DNA of 64,000 bases, taken from the NCBI RefSeq assembly GCF_009753715.1, contig NZ_WQMS01000020.1, positions 62,001 through 126,000 on the forward strand, in the 5' to 3' direction. Every line of letters starts with the position of its first letter. The stretch's first letter is position 1. Below are positions 22,599 through 31,237 of this stretch, in pieces. The translations under genes were made by a program, and so were the position numbers. The notes below the pieces were generated by a model. That model made no database searches, was not told the DNA's origin, and saw nothing but the letters and a program-made list of their open reading frames with translations. Source of the DNA: Sphingomonas horti (GTDB taxonomy: Bacteria; Pseudomonadota; Alphaproteobacteria; Sphingomonadales; Sphingomonadaceae).

Positions 22599-23507
22599 AT
22601 GGCCCTGGCCAAGCCGTCGGTCGGATTGCTCTACAATCCGGCAGTGCCGGCCGTGCTCGACGCGGCCGGCACCCTTGTCGACCATATCGAGGTCATTCCC
22701 GACCGTCTCTGGTACGATTTCGGCACCGGTGCGGAACATCGCTTCTCTCACGCGCACACCGCGATCGCCGAACTGGGGCGCTTCGCCGGCAGGCATGCGA
22801 TGATCGGCCACGGCATCGGCCTGTCGCTGCCGAGCGCGATGCCGATCGACGAAGACCTGCTGGCCGAAGTCGCCGCCTCGCACCGGCATTTCGGCTATCG
22901 CTGGTACAGCGAGCATCTGAGCATGTTCCTCGCCCCCGGCGGGTCGGTGCCGAATGCGCAGGCGGGCATGGGCCTGCCGGTGGTGCATGATGCCGAGCTT
23001 CTGGAGATCGTGGGCCGCAAGGTCGAGCTGCTGCAGGCGACGCTGGGCGTGCCGATCGCGCTTGAGAACGGCACCATCTTCTCGGCCGTGCCGAACCCCG
23101 AGATGAGCGAGCCCGAGTTCATGAACCGGCTGCACGAGCGCACCGGCTGCAAGATGCTGCTCGACCTCCACAATCTCTACGCGAACATGCGCAATCTCAA
23201 TTGGTCGCCGGCCGAGTATCTGGGCGCGCTCGATCCAGAGATCGTGATCGAGGTGCATGTCGCCGGCGGCGATCCCCTGCGCGGCCACTATACAGATTCC
23301 CATTCGCGGCGGAGCCCGGCGGTGATCTGGGACTGGCTGGAGGAATGGGGACCGCGCTTTCCGAACCTCGCCGCGATCACCTTCGAGTATCACGAGTCCT
23401 ACCACAAGCGGATCGGCCTGGCCGGGGTGGTCGCCGAGCTGGAGAAGATGCATGCGGCGGCCGAGGCCATCTCCGGCGCCCCGCAACCGACGCCGGCATT
23501 CGCATGA
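22599..23507 (+). CDS. DUF692 multinuclear non-heme iron oxidative enzyme (MNIO, MbnB/TglH/BufB-like)
   Basis: A 302-aa TIM-barrel enzyme of the DUF692 family, whose studied members (MbnB, TglH, ChrH and others) use two or three iron ions and O2 to remodel cysteine or other residues in peptides. The family's metal and active-site positions are present: GHGIGLSLPS (His71), WYSEHLSMF (Glu105, His106), ALENGTIFS (Glu156), LLDLHNLYANM (Asp189, His191, Asn192), EVHVAGGD (His220), YTDSHSR (Asp233, His235) and FEYHES (Glu263, His265). AGGGACAGGGGGC precedes the ATG. The gene is 15 bases downstream of the candidate peptide and overlaps the partner gene by 4 bases. The exact reaction cannot be predicted. 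Confidence 0.88.
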   Translation: MALAKPSVGLLYNPAVPAVLDAAGTLVDHIEVIPDRLWYDFGTGAEHRFSHAHTAIAELGRFAGRHAMIGHGIGLSLPSAMPIDEDLLAEVAASHRHFGYRWYSEHLSMFLAPGGSVPNAQAGMGLPVVHDAELLEIVGRKVELLQATLGVPIALENGTIFSAVPNPEMSEPEFMNRLHERTGCKMLLDLHNLYANMRNLNWSPAEYLGALDPEIVIEVHVAGGDPLRGHYTDSHSRRSPAVIWDWLEEWGPRFPNLAAITFEYHESYHKRIGLAGVVAELEKMHAAAEAISGAPQPTPAFA

Positions 23508-23980
23508 GCCTGGACCAATTCCAGCGCGCGCTGACCGACCTGACGGCGTCGCCCGCGCTGTGCCGCGCGGTGCGCCGCGAGCCTGCGCTGCTGAGCCAGC
23601 TTTATGCGCTGTCGCCCCTCGAGCAGGACCGGCTGGCGGACATCGCCGCCAGCAACGGCATGGAAGCCAACTGCATGATCTATCGCGCCAACAGGCTCGC
23701 CCCGGTCGCACTCAATTGCCCCGATCTCTGCGCGGCGCTGGGCGACGACCTCAACCGCCTGATTTCGGCTTATTGGTATGCCGAGCCGACCACCAACGTG
23801 CACTTCCTGGTCGAGACCGAGCGCTTCTGCCAGTTCCTCGAGGAGCGCGACGATCTGTCGCCGCAGGCGCGCAAGGCCTTGTCGCGCGAGCACCGCAAAG
23901 TCCGTGACCGGCTGGCCGCGACGGCGGCCATGGCCGATCGGGATGCGTTCGCCGTCGCCCGCGTCATGCCGCCGGCGTAA
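23504..23980 (+). CDS. MbnC/DUF2063-like partner protein of the MNIO enzyme
   Basis: A 158-aa cytoplasmic, mostly helical protein starting at ATG 23504 inside the MNIO stop (ATGA overlap). The stretch MIYRANRLAPVALNC followed by LGDDLNRLISAYWYAEP and ETERFCQFLEER matches the pattern of MbnC/BufC/DUF2063 N-terminal domains: IYRxN, then a Pro, then LG...L...Y...P, then FxxFL. These proteins form a complex with the MNIO enzyme and bind the leader of the substrate peptide. The coupling and order (peptide, MNIO, partner) match methanobactin-like and bufferin-like operons. The last 17 bases overlap the convergent dehydrogenase-like gene. Family assignment is by pattern only. Confidence 0.72.
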   Translation: MSLDQFQRALTDLTASPALCRAVRREPALLSQLYALSPLEQDRLADIAASNGMEANCMIYRANRLAPVALNCPDLCAALGDDLNRLISAYWYAEPTTNVHFLVETERFCQFLEERDDLSPQARKALSREHRKVRDRLAATAAMADRDAFAVARVMPPA

Positions 23981-25130
23981 GCTTCCACAGCCGCCCGCCG
24001 GTGTCCCCGTCCTCGAGTACCCAGATCGCGCCGTCCGGCCCTTCGCGGACGCCGCGGATGCGCGCCTCCAGGTCCCACTGGTCGCCCTTGGCCGCGCTGG
24101 TGCCGTTGGTGTCGACGCGGATCAGCGCGGTGCCCGACAACGCGCCGATGAACAGGTCGTCCTTCCACTCCGGCCACAGCTTGCCCGAGTAGGCCATCAG
24201 GCTGGACGGGGAGATTGACGGGTTCCACCAGACCTTGGGCGCTTCGAAGCCGTCGCCCGGCCGGTGATCGGGAATGTCGCGCCCGTCATAATGGCTGCCG
24301 TTGGACGCGAGCGGATAGCCGTAATCGAGGCCGGGCCGGACCAGGTTGACCTCGTCGCCGCCCTGCGGGCCCATTTCGTCCTCCCACAGATTGCCGGCGG
24401 AATCGAACGCGATGCCGAGCAGGTTGCGGTGGCCGTAGGACCAGATCGCCGGGTGGAAGCCCTTGGCGGCGAGCGGGTTGCCGGCCGCGGGCGTGCCGTC
24501 ATCGTTCAGGCGGAGCACCTTGCCGAGCGTCGCCTTCGGATCCTGCGCCGGCGTGAATTTCTGCCGTTCGCCATTGGTGAAGAACAGATATCCGTCCGGC
24601 GAGAAGGCGATCCGGCCCGAATAATGGCCATTGCCTTCCACGAAAGGCGTCGCGCGAAAGATCGTCGTCAGCCCCTCCAGCCGCGTCGTCGGGCAAGGTG
24701 CCTTGATGCAGCGGATGTTCGGATCGTCGACCAGCTTGCCCCGCATCAGCACCACGCCTTTTCCGCCGGGTCCCGCCTGCGACGCGCTGATATAGACCCA
24801 GTGGTTCTCGGCGAACTTCGGATGGAGGACGACGTCCATCAGGCCGCCCTGGCCGGCACTGTCGACCGGGATCGCGGCCAGCACCGAATGATCCTTGCCG
24901 TCCGCCGAGACCAGCAGCAGCTCGCCCTTCTTCTCCGTCACCAGCATCCGCCCGTCCGGCAGGAAAGCAAGCGCCCAGGGGGCCTGGAACTTGGTGACTT
25001 CCGTCATCGCGAACGGCCGGGCCGCCGTTGCCGCGGAAGCGGCCCCCGTCGGAGCGGAAGACGCGGCATTCTCCGCATGGCCCGAACAGGCGGCCAGCAG
25101 AGCGATCGTCAAGGCGGCTGCGATTCGCAT
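23964..25130 (-). CDS. PQQ-dependent sugar dehydrogenase-like lipoprotein (copy B)
   Basis: A 388-aa paralogue of the product at 20919-22064. It has a lipoprotein signal with lipobox LLAAC (Cys15), then an Ala/Ser-rich linker and the six-bladed propeller: PWALAFLPDGRMLVTEKKG, GQGGLMDVVLHPKF, SGRIAFSPDGYLFFTNGERQ, GHRNLLGIAF, EDEMGPQGGDEVN and GLDYGYP. An insert with two cysteines (RCIKAPCPTT) is absent from copy A. The ATG at 25130 follows GGGAAAGAG; an upstream ATG at 25145 is possible. The 3' end overlaps the MNIO partner gene by 17 bases. The substrate is unknown. Confidence 0.9.
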   Translation of the reverse strand: MRIAAALTIALLAACSGHAENAASSAPTGAASAATAARPFAMTEVTKFQAPWALAFLPDGRMLVTEKKGELLLVSADGKDHSVLAAIPVDSAGQGGLMDVVLHPKFAENHWVYISASQAGPGGKGVVLMRGKLVDDPNIRCIKAPCPTTRLEGLTTIFRATPFVEGNGHYSGRIAFSPDGYLFFTNGERQKFTPAQDPKATLGKVLRLNDDGTPAAGNPLAAKGFHPAIWSYGHRNLLGIAFDSAGNLWEDEMGPQGGDEVNLVRPGLDYGYPLASNGSHYDGRDIPDHRPGDGFEAPKVWWNPSISPSSLMAYSGKLWPEWKDDLFIGALSGTALIRVDTNGTSAAKGDQWDLEARIRGVREGPDGAIWVLEDGDTGGRLWKLTPAA

Positions 25131-25281
25131 CTCTCTTTCCCTCATCGGCTTCCGAAAGACCCGAAAGGTCCCAAAGGTCGCACTGCGTTCTGCCGGAACT
25201 GCATCAACCGATCCGGCGCGGACGGTTGTGAACATGCGCTAGCCCAGTCCGGCCGATGTAGGACAGCCTTTTCGTTCGGGC

Positions 25282-25310
25282 TTGTCGGGAAGGCGGGCGA
25301 GGTCTATATC
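25282..25310 (+). promoter_or_regulatory. Sigma70-like promoter of the rimP-nusA-infB operon
   Basis: TTGTCG (25282-25287) and TATATC (25305-25310) are spaced by 17 bases and lie about 90 bases upstream of rimP. This implies a leader of about 80 nucleotides. A short dyad GGGCGA/TCGCCC overlaps the -10 region. It is the best promoter candidate in the 268-base gap between the dehydrogenase-like gene and rimP. Confidence 0.5.
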
Positions 25311-25398
25311 GCCCATGTTTCCTCGACATCGGTAACGGAGTTGAGGCTGGTGCCCTGCGGCGCCGGCGCGGAACGCTTGTGCATTCTGGAGGACCCGG

Positions 25399-25923
25399 TT
25401 GGCGGATATCGCTGCCCTGACGCGACTGATCGAACCCGAGGCGAAGGCGCTCGGCTTCGATCTCGTCCGCGTGGCGATGATCGGCGGCGCGTCCGACCCT
25501 ACGCTGCAGGTGATGGCCGAGCGGCCGGACACGCGCCAGCTGACGATCGACGACTGCGCCGACCTGTCGCGCCGCCTGTCCGACGTGCTCGATGCCGCCG
25601 ATCCAATCGAGGAAGCCTATCGGCTGGAAGTCAGCTCGCCCGGCATAGACCGGCCGCTGACCCGGCTTCAGGATTTCGAGGACTGGAAGGGGCATGAGGC
25701 GCGGATCAAGCTGTCTGACCCTGTCGAGGGTCGCAAGCAACTGACCGGCACGCTGGAAGGCGTCCAGGGCGACGTGGTTGCGATCGACGTCAACGGCTTT
25801 AAGGCCATGGCCGTCCCGTTCTCCGCCATTGCCAGCGCCAAGCTGGTGCTCACCGACAAGCTCATCGCGGCCACCGCGCCGCTCTCGGCCGAAGGGGCCG
25901 ACAAAGTTCACGTGGAAGGGTAA
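25399..25923 (+). CDS. rimP: Ribosome maturation factor RimP
   Basis: RimP (174 aa) helps assemble the 30S ribosomal subunit. The N-terminal domain contains FDLVRVAMIGG and LTIDDCADLSRRLSDVLD. The signature YRLEVSSPGIDRPLTRLQDFE follows near residues 75-95, then an SH3-like C-terminal domain. Translation starts at TTG 25399, with GGAGG six bases before it; no ATG is suitable. It is first in the operon rimP-nusA-ylxR-infB-(toxin-antitoxin)-rbfA. A C-terminal extension of about 15 residues is rich in Ala and Glu. The unusual start codon may keep expression low. Confidence 0.95.
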   Translation: MADIAALTRLIEPEAKALGFDLVRVAMIGGASDPTLQVMAERPDTRQLTIDDCADLSRRLSDVLDAADPIEEAYRLEVSSPGIDRPLTRLQDFEDWKGHEARIKLSDPVEGRKQLTGTLEGVQGDVVAIDVNGFKAMAVPFSAIASAKLVLTDKLIAATAPLSAEGADKVHVEG

Positions 25924-25932
25924 GACACGATT

Positions 25933-27534
25933 ATGGCCACCTCAGCCGTTTCCGCCAACAAGGCAGAACTGCTCGCAATCGCGGACTCGGTCGCGCGCGA
26001 GAAGCTGATCGACAAGGCGATCGTCATCGAGGCGATGGAAGACGCGATCCAGCGCGCGGCGAAGAACCGCTACGGCGCCGAGATGGAAATCCGCGCCAAG
26101 CTCGATCCGTCGAACGGCGACCTGCGCCTGTGGCGCGTGGTCGAGGTGGTCGAGCAGGTCGACGATATCTACAAGCAGGTGAACGTCCAGGACGCGCAGC
26201 GGCTGGAGAAGGGCGCGAAGATCGGCGATTTCATCGTCGATCCGCTGCCCCCGATCGAGTTCGGCCGCATCCAGGCCCAGGCATCGAAGCAGATCATCTT
26301 CCAGAAGGTGCGCGAGGCGGAGCGCGAGCGCCAATTCGAGGAGTTCAAGGACCGCGTCGGCGAGATCATCACGGGCGTCGTGAAGCGCGTCGAGTTCGGC
26401 CACATCGTCGTCGATCTCGGCCGGGCCGAGGGCGTGATTCGCCGTGACGCGCAGATCCCGCGCGAAGTGGTGCGCGTCGGCGATCGCATCCGGGCCATCA
26501 TCCTGCGCGTGATCCGCGAGAATCGCGGGCCGCAGATTTTCCTGAGCCGCGCCCATCCCGACTTCATGAAGAAGCTGTTCGCGCAGGAAGTGCCGGAAAT
26601 CTACGACGGCATCATCACCATCCAGGCGGCGGCGCGCGATCCGGGCAGCCGCGCCAAGATCGGCGTGATCAGCCGCGACAGCTCGATCGACCCGGTCGGC
26701 GCCTGCGTCGGCATGAAGGGCAGCCGCGTGCAGGCGGTCGTCCAGGAAATGCAGGGCGAGAAGATCGATATCATCCCCTGGTCGCCCGACACCGCGACGT
26801 TCGTCGTCAACGCGCTGCAGCCGGCGAATGTCAGCCGCGTCGTGATCGACGAGGAAGAGGACCGGATCGAAGTGGTGGTGCCCGACGACCAGCTGTCGCT
26901 GGCGATCGGCCGGCGCGGGCAGAACGTCCGCCTTGCCAGCCAGCTGACCGGCAAGGCGATCGACATCCTGACCGAGACCGACGCGTCCGAGAAGCGGCAG
27001 CGCGAGTTCGCCGAGCGCTCGGAGATGTTCCAGAACGAGCTCGACGTCGACGAGACGCTGGCGCAGCTGCTGGTCGCCGAAGGCTTCACCAGCCTGGAGG
27101 AAGTCGCCTATATCGAGGTCGACGAGATCGCCTCGATCGAAGGCTTTGACGAGGAGCTGGCGGCCGAGCTGCAGAGCCGCGCGCAGGAAGCCCTGGAGCG
27201 CCGCGAGGAAGCGGCCCGCGAGGAACGCCGCGCGCTCGGCGTCTCCGACGAACTGGCGACGATGCCGTACATGACCGAGGCGATGCTGGTCACGCTCGGC
27301 AAGGCCGGCATCAAGACGCTCGACGATCTGGCCGATCTTGCGACCGACGAGCTGGTCGCGAAAAAGCGGGTCGAGCCGCGCCGCCGCAACGAGGACGCGC
27401 CGAAGCGGCCCGAGGACAAGGGCGGCGTGCTCGCGGAATACGGCCTCAGCGAAGAGCAGGGCAACGAGATCATCATGGCGGCCCGCGCTCACTGGTTCGA
27501 AGGGGAGGACGCAGTTGCGGAAACCTCCCAATGA
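25933..27534 (+). CDS. nusA: Transcription termination/antitermination factor NusA
   Basis: NusA (533 aa) binds RNA polymerase and nascent RNA, controlling pausing, termination and rRNA antitermination. Domains in order are: N-terminal RNAP-binding domain (1-130, with AMEDAIQRAAKNRYG), S1 domain (~135-200, ITGVVKRVEFGHIVVDLG), two KH domains (~230-350, ISRDSSIDPVGACVGMKGSR and LAIGRRGQNVRLASQLTG), and C-terminal helix-hairpin repeats (~365-530, SLEEVAYIEVDEIASIEGFD). The start is 9 bases after the rimP stop. The stop codon lies within the first codons of ylxR. Length and layout are typical of Alphaproteobacteria. Confidence 0.97.
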   Translation: MATSAVSANKAELLAIADSVAREKLIDKAIVIEAMEDAIQRAAKNRYGAEMEIRAKLDPSNGDLRLWRVVEVVEQVDDIYKQVNVQDAQRLEKGAKIGDFIVDPLPPIEFGRIQAQASKQIIFQKVREAERERQFEEFKDRVGEIITGVVKRVEFGHIVVDLGRAEGVIRRDAQIPREVVRVGDRIRAIILRVIRENRGPQIFLSRAHPDFMKKLFAQEVPEIYDGIITIQAAARDPGSRAKIGVISRDSSIDPVGACVGMKGSRVQAVVQEMQGEKIDIIPWSPDTATFVVNALQPANVSRVVIDEEEDRIEVVVPDDQLSLAIGRRGQNVRLASQLTGKAIDILTETDASEKRQREFAERSEMFQNELDVDETLAQLLVAEGFTSLEEVAYIEVDEIASIEGFDEELAAELQSRAQEALERREEAAREERRALGVSDELATMPYMTEAMLVTLGKAGIKTLDDLADLATDELVAKKRVEPRRRNEDAPKRPEDKGGVLAEYGLSEEQGNEIIMAARAHWFEGEDAVAETSQ

Positions 27535-28390
27535 ACGGCCGAAGCTAAGGCTGAAGCATCCGGTTCCCCCCTCCCGCCTGCGGGAGGGGCTGGGGGAGGG
27601 CCTTTCCGGTCAGATCCCCGCAGGTGGAGGCATGCCCTCCCCTGACCCCTCCCGCAAGCGGGAGGGGAAAGAGGACGGACCCGAGCGCAAGTGCGTGCTG
27701 ACCGGCGACAAGGTCGATCGCGCGTCGCTGATCCGCCTGGTCTTGTCGCCGGAAGGCGAAGTGCTGGCGGACGTGCGCGCCAAGGCGCCGGGGCGCGGCG
27801 CCTGGATCGGCGTCGACCGCGAGGCGCTGCAGCGCGCGATCGACAGCGGCAAGCTGAAATCGGCGCTGTTCCGTGCCTTCCGCCGCCGCGACCTGACCGT
27901 TTCGGCGGACCTGCCCGAGCAGATCGAGCGGCAGCTGGAGCGCGCGGCGCTCGACCGGCTCGGCCTTGAGGCGCGAGCGAGCACGATCGTCACCGGCGGC
28001 GAGCGGATCGAGACGGCCGCACGGGCCGGGAAGGTCGCATTGCTGCTCCATGCCGCCGATGCCGGCGAGGACGGCAACCGCAAGCTGGACCAGGCGCTGC
28101 GCGTCGGCAGCGATGCCGAGGGAAGCGGGCTGAAGGGCCTCGTAATTGCCGCGCCGCGCACCATATTGTCGTCTGCCCTGGGCCGCGAGAATGTGGTACA
28201 TGTGGCCGTGACGGACCCGGGGGCTGCCCGGCGAGTGGGCGACGTCATCGCCCGCTGGCACAGGTTTATCGGATTTGGCTCAGGCGAACGGCCTTGCGAA
28301 ACGGTGCCGCAGGGTTCAATCGCCGCTGCTGCGTCTTCGGACGCGGCCGCGCCTGCTGCGAATGAAGGACTGACGACGGTTCATGAGTGA
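27515..28390 (+). CDS. ylxR: YlxR (DUF448) RNA-binding protein fused to an L7Ae-like domain, with repeat insertion
   Basis: A 291-aa protein. The DUF448 (YlxR) domain spans about residues 55-140, with RKCVLTGDKVDRASLIRLVL and APGRGAWIGVDREAL. An L7Ae/L30e-like RNA-binding domain follows at about 150-265, including GKVALLLHAADAGED. The fusion is normal in Alphaproteobacteria. Both domains are thought to bind RNA near the ribosome. The start is taken as TTG 27515, because AGGGGAGG lies 6 bases upstream and LRKPPNE resembles the family's beginning. An ATG at 27632 is a weaker alternative. Residues about 18-51 are encoded by a palindromic repeat, separating the N-terminus from the domain. The gene overlaps nusA by 20 bases and infB by 8. 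Confidence 0.85.
   Translation: MRKPPNERPKLRLKHPVPPSRLREGLGEGLSGQIPAGGGMPSPDPSRKREGKEDGPERKCVLTGDKVDRASLIRLVLSPEGEVLADVRAKAPGRGAWIGVDREALQRAIDSGKLKSALFRAFRRRDLTVSADLPEQIERQLERAALDRLGLEARASTIVTGGERIETAARAGKVALLLHAADAGEDGNRKLDQALRVGSDAEGSGLKGLVIAAPRTILSSALGRENVVHVAVTDPGAARRVGDVIARWHRFIGFGSGERPCETVPQGSIAAAASSDAAAPAANEGLTTVHE
27566..27667. repeat. Palindromic repeat inserted in frame near the start of ylxR
   Basis: The left arm is CCCTCCCGCCTGCGGGAGGG, followed by GCTGGGGGAGGGCC. The right end has GCCCTCCCCTGACC and CCCTCCCGCAAGCGGGAGGG. The element is about 102 bases, which is 34 codons, and contains no stop in the ylxR frame. It is translated as PPSRLREGLGEGL...PSPDPSRKREG. The same SRLRE peptide appears at the end of the DUF815 protein from the repeat at 44880-45031. 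Confidence 0.85.
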
Positions 28391-30929
28391 TATCGACAAC
28401 AAGGAAAAGCCGAAGCTGGGCGCGCGGGCGCCTCTGGGCCTGAAGCGCACGGTCGAGACCGGCAAGGTCAAGCAGAGCTTCAGCCACGGCCGTTCGAATA
28501 CCGTCGTCGTCGAGGTGAAGCGCCGGCGCGTGCCGCTCGGCCGCCCGGGCGAGGCGGAAGCGGCGCCGGCGCCCGAGCCTGAGGTCGCCAAGGCCCCGGC
28601 CGCGCCCGTCGCCGCGCCGGCCGCGCCCGCGCGTCCCGCCGCGCCGGAACCCAGCCGGCCGATGACGCCGCTGGAGCGGCGCGAACAGCAGGCCCGCCTG
28701 CTTCGCGAAGCCGAGGAAGCGCGCATGGCCGCGCTGGAGGAGACCCGCCGCCGCGAGGAGCAGGCGCGGACCCAGGCCAGCGAAGAAGAGCGCCGCCGCG
28801 CCGAAGAGAATCGCCGCGCCGAGGAAGAAGCGCGCAAGCAGGCCGAAGAGGAAGCGCGACGCGCTCAGGAAGCGCCTGCCGAACCGGAACCCGCGCCGGC
28901 CGCCGAGGAGGCGCCGTCGCAGGAACGCGCCGCGTCGCCGGCGCCCCGCCGCTTCACGCCGGTCCAGGCGCCGCGCCGGCCCGAGCCGCCGGCCCGCCCG
29001 GCGCGTCCGGGCCCCCGCGGCGGCGACGATCGCCGCCAGTCGGGCAAGCTGACCGTCACGCGTGCCCTGTCCGACGACGAGGGCGCCCGCGCCCGCTCGC
29101 TCGCCGCGCTGAAGCGCGCGCGGGAGAAGGAGCGCCGCGCCCATATGTCGGGCTATGGCCAGCCCCAGGCGAAGCAGGTCCGCGACGTGGTGGTGCCCGA
29201 GGCGATCACCGTCGGCGAGCTCGCCAACCGCATGGCCGAGCGCGGCGCCGACCTGGTGAAGGCGCTGTTCAAGATGGGCATGCCCGTCACGCTGACCCAG
29301 ACCATCGACCAGGACACGGCCGAGCTGCTCGTCACCGAGTTCGGGCACCGCATCAAGCGTGTGTCGGAATCGGACATCGACATCCAGTCGACCGAGGACG
29401 TGGACGCGGCGGAGTCGCTGCAGTCGCGCGCGCCGGTGGTCACGATCATGGGCCATGTCGATCACGGCAAGACGTCGCTGCTGGACGCGCTGCGCGGCAC
29501 CGAAGTGGTGGCGGGCGAGGCGGGCGGCATCACCCAGCATATCGGCGCCTATCAGGTGACGGTGAAGTCGGGCGACAAGATCACGTTCCTCGACACGCCG
29601 GGCCACGAAGCGTTCAGCGAGATGCGCGCGCGCGGCGCCAACGTCACCGACATCGTCGTGCTGGTGGTGGCTGCCGATGACGGGCTGCGTCCGCAGACCG
29701 TCGAGGCGATCAACCACACCAAGGCGGCCGGCGTGCCGATGATCGTCGCGATCAACAAGATCGACAAGCCCGAGGCCAAGCCGCAGAAGGTCCGCGAGGA
29801 GCTGCTGCAGCACGAGGTCATCGTCGAGGACATGGGCGGCGACGTGCAGGACGTCGAAGTCTCCGCGCTCAAGAAGACCAACCTCGACGATCTGATCGAG
29901 AAGATCCAGCTGCAGGCGGAGCTGCTCGAGCTAAAGGCCAATCCCGACCGGCCGGCCGAAGGCACGGTGGTCGAGGCGAAGCTGGACAAGGGCCGCGGCC
30001 CGGTCGCGACGATCCTGGTCGGCCGCGGCACGCTGCGCGTGGGCGACGTGTTCGTGGTCGGCGCGGAAAGCGGCAAGGTGCGCGCACTGGTCGACGACAA
30101 GGGCCGCAACATCAAGGAAGCGGGGCCCTCGGTTCCGGTCGAAGTGCTCGGCCTGTCCGGCGTTCCCGGCGCCGGCGACCAGCTGACCGTGGTCGAGAAC
30201 GAAGCGCGTGCCCGCGAGGTCGCCGCCTATCGCGCCGGCGTGATCCAGCAGAAGCGCACGACCTCTGCACCGGCATCGCTGGAATCGATGTTCTCGGCGC
30301 TGCGCGACAAGCAGGCGATCGAATATCCGGTCGTGGTGAAGGCCGACACGCAGGGCTCGGTCGAGGCGATCGTCGGCGCGCTGAACAAGATCGGCACGGA
30401 GGACATCCGCGTCCGCATCCTCCATTCGGGCGTGGGCGGCGTCACCGAAAGCGACGTGATCCTGGCAAGCGCGTCCAAGGCGCCGATCATCGGCTTCAAC
30501 GTCCGCGCGAACGCCAAGGCGCGCGAGATCGCGAACCGCGATGGCGTCGCGCTGAAATATTACGACGTGATCTATCACCTGACCGACGAGATCCGCGCCG
30601 GCATGGCCGGCCAGCTCGGCCCGGAATCGATCGAGCACGTCGTCGGCCGCGCCGAGGTGCGCGAGGTGTTCAGCGCCGGCAAGCACGGGAAGGCGGCCGG
30701 CCTGCTCGTCACGGAAGGTTATATCCGCAAGGCGCTCAAGGCCCGCATCACGCGCAACGACGTCATCATCTACAACGGCGCGATCGCATCGCTCCGGCGT
30801 TTCAAGGACGACGTGGCCGAAGTCCGCGCCGGCCTGGAATGCGGCGTCACGTTCGAGAACACGACCGACATCAAGCCGGGCGATTTCGTCGAGACGTTCG
30901 AAGTCGAGCTGCGCGAGCGGACGCTTTGA
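28383..30929 (+). CDS. infB: Translation initiation factor IF-2
   Basis: IF-2 (848 aa) is the GTPase that places initiator fMet-tRNA on the 30S subunit and drives subunit joining. A low-complexity Ala/Pro/Arg/Glu N-terminal region (1-240), including a long charged helix of EEARR-type repeats, precedes the IF2 N-terminal domain (~265-315). The G domain has P-loop GHVDHGKTS starting at residue 357, DTPGHEAF and NKIDKPEA. Domains II-IV follow. It overlaps ylxR by 8 bases. The next gene is normally rbfA; here a toxin-antitoxin pair lies between them. A hairpin begins 9 bases after the stop. Confidence 0.98.
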   Translation: MSDIDNKEKPKLGARAPLGLKRTVETGKVKQSFSHGRSNTVVVEVKRRRVPLGRPGEAEAAPAPEPEVAKAPAAPVAAPAAPARPAAPEPSRPMTPLERREQQARLLREAEEARMAALEETRRREEQARTQASEEERRRAEENRRAEEEARKQAEEEARRAQEAPAEPEPAPAAEEAPSQERAASPAPRRFTPVQAPRRPEPPARPARPGPRGGDDRRQSGKLTVTRALSDDEGARARSLAALKRAREKERRAHMSGYGQPQAKQVRDVVVPEAITVGELANRMAERGADLVKALFKMGMPVTLTQTIDQDTAELLVTEFGHRIKRVSESDIDIQSTEDVDAAESLQSRAPVVTIMGHVDHGKTSLLDALRGTEVVAGEAGGITQHIGAYQVTVKSGDKITFLDTPGHEAFSEMRARGANVTDIVVLVVAADDGLRPQTVEAINHTKAAGVPMIVAINKIDKPEAKPQKVREELLQHEVIVEDMGGDVQDVEVSALKKTNLDDLIEKIQLQAELLELKANPDRPAEGTVVEAKLDKGRGPVATILVGRGTLRVGDVFVVGAESGKVRALVDDKGRNIKEAGPSVPVEVLGLSGVPGAGDQLTVVENEARAREVAAYRAGVIQQKRTTSAPASLESMFSALRDKQAIEYPVVVKADTQGSVEAIVGALNKIGTEDIRVRILHSGVGGVTESDVILASASKAPIIGFNVRANAKAREIANRDGVALKYYDVIYHLTDEIRAGMAGQLGPESIEHVVGRAEVREVFSAGKHGKAAGLLVTEGYIRKALKARITRNDVIIYNGAIASLRRFKDDVAEVRAGLECGVTFENTTDIKPGDFVETFEVELRERTL

Positions 30930-30937
30930 TACGACAT

Positions 30938-30968
30938 CCGTAACTCTCGCTTGCCGCGGGAGTTACGG
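30938..30968. terminator. Hairpin after infB, possible attenuator or toxin-antitoxin operator
   Basis: CCGTAACTCTCGC (30938-30950) pairs with GCGGGAGTTACGG (30956-30968) around a 5-base loop; there is one T-G wobble. It starts 9 bases after the infB stop and ends 17 bases before the toxin start. No T-tract follows, so full termination is doubtful. As DNA it is also a near-perfect dyad, the kind of site a toxin-antitoxin complex would bind. Confidence 0.6.
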
Positions 30969-30985
30969 ACGAGTAGGATGCAGGC

Positions 30986-31237
30986 GTGCAAATCCGCTTC
31001 TCGAAGTCGGCGTTGAGGGCGCTCGCGCGGTCGAACAAGCGGCAGCTGATACGTGAGAAGATCGACGATCTTGGGCGTGATCCGCTGTCGGTGAGTGCGA
31101 ACGTGATACGCTTGCAGGGCCGGCCCGAATACCGTTTGCGCGTGCAGGATTGGAGAATCATCTTCCGTATCGAGGATCAGATTCTCTGGATCGATGACAT
31201 CGCGCCGCGCGGCTCTGCGTATGAGGACCGATCATGA
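30986..31237 (+). CDS. RelE/ParE-family toxin
   Basis: An 83-aa basic protein with the RelE/ParE fold: IRFSKSALRALARSN at the start, LGRDPLSVSANVIRLQG, then YRLRVQDWRIIFRIED and the terminal WIDDIAPRGSAYE. The RVQDWRIIF strand and the PRGSAY end are typical of RelE-like mRNA interferases of type II systems. Translation begins at GTG 30986 with only a weak ribosome site. The stop overlaps the ATG of the antitoxin (ATGA). The toxin-first order resembles HigBA. It lies inside the translation operon, between infB and rbfA. Whether it cleaves mRNA is inferred from the family. Confidence 0.85.
   Translation: MQIRFSKSALRALARSNKRQLIREKIDDLGRDPLSVSANVIRLQGRPEYRLRVQDWRIIFRIEDQILWIDDIAPRGSAYEDRS

Noticed and set aside
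25942-27531. A 529-aa minus-strand frame opposite nusA
   Set aside because: It exactly mirrors nusA and has repetitive Leu/Asp/His composition, which is a codon-bias artefact.
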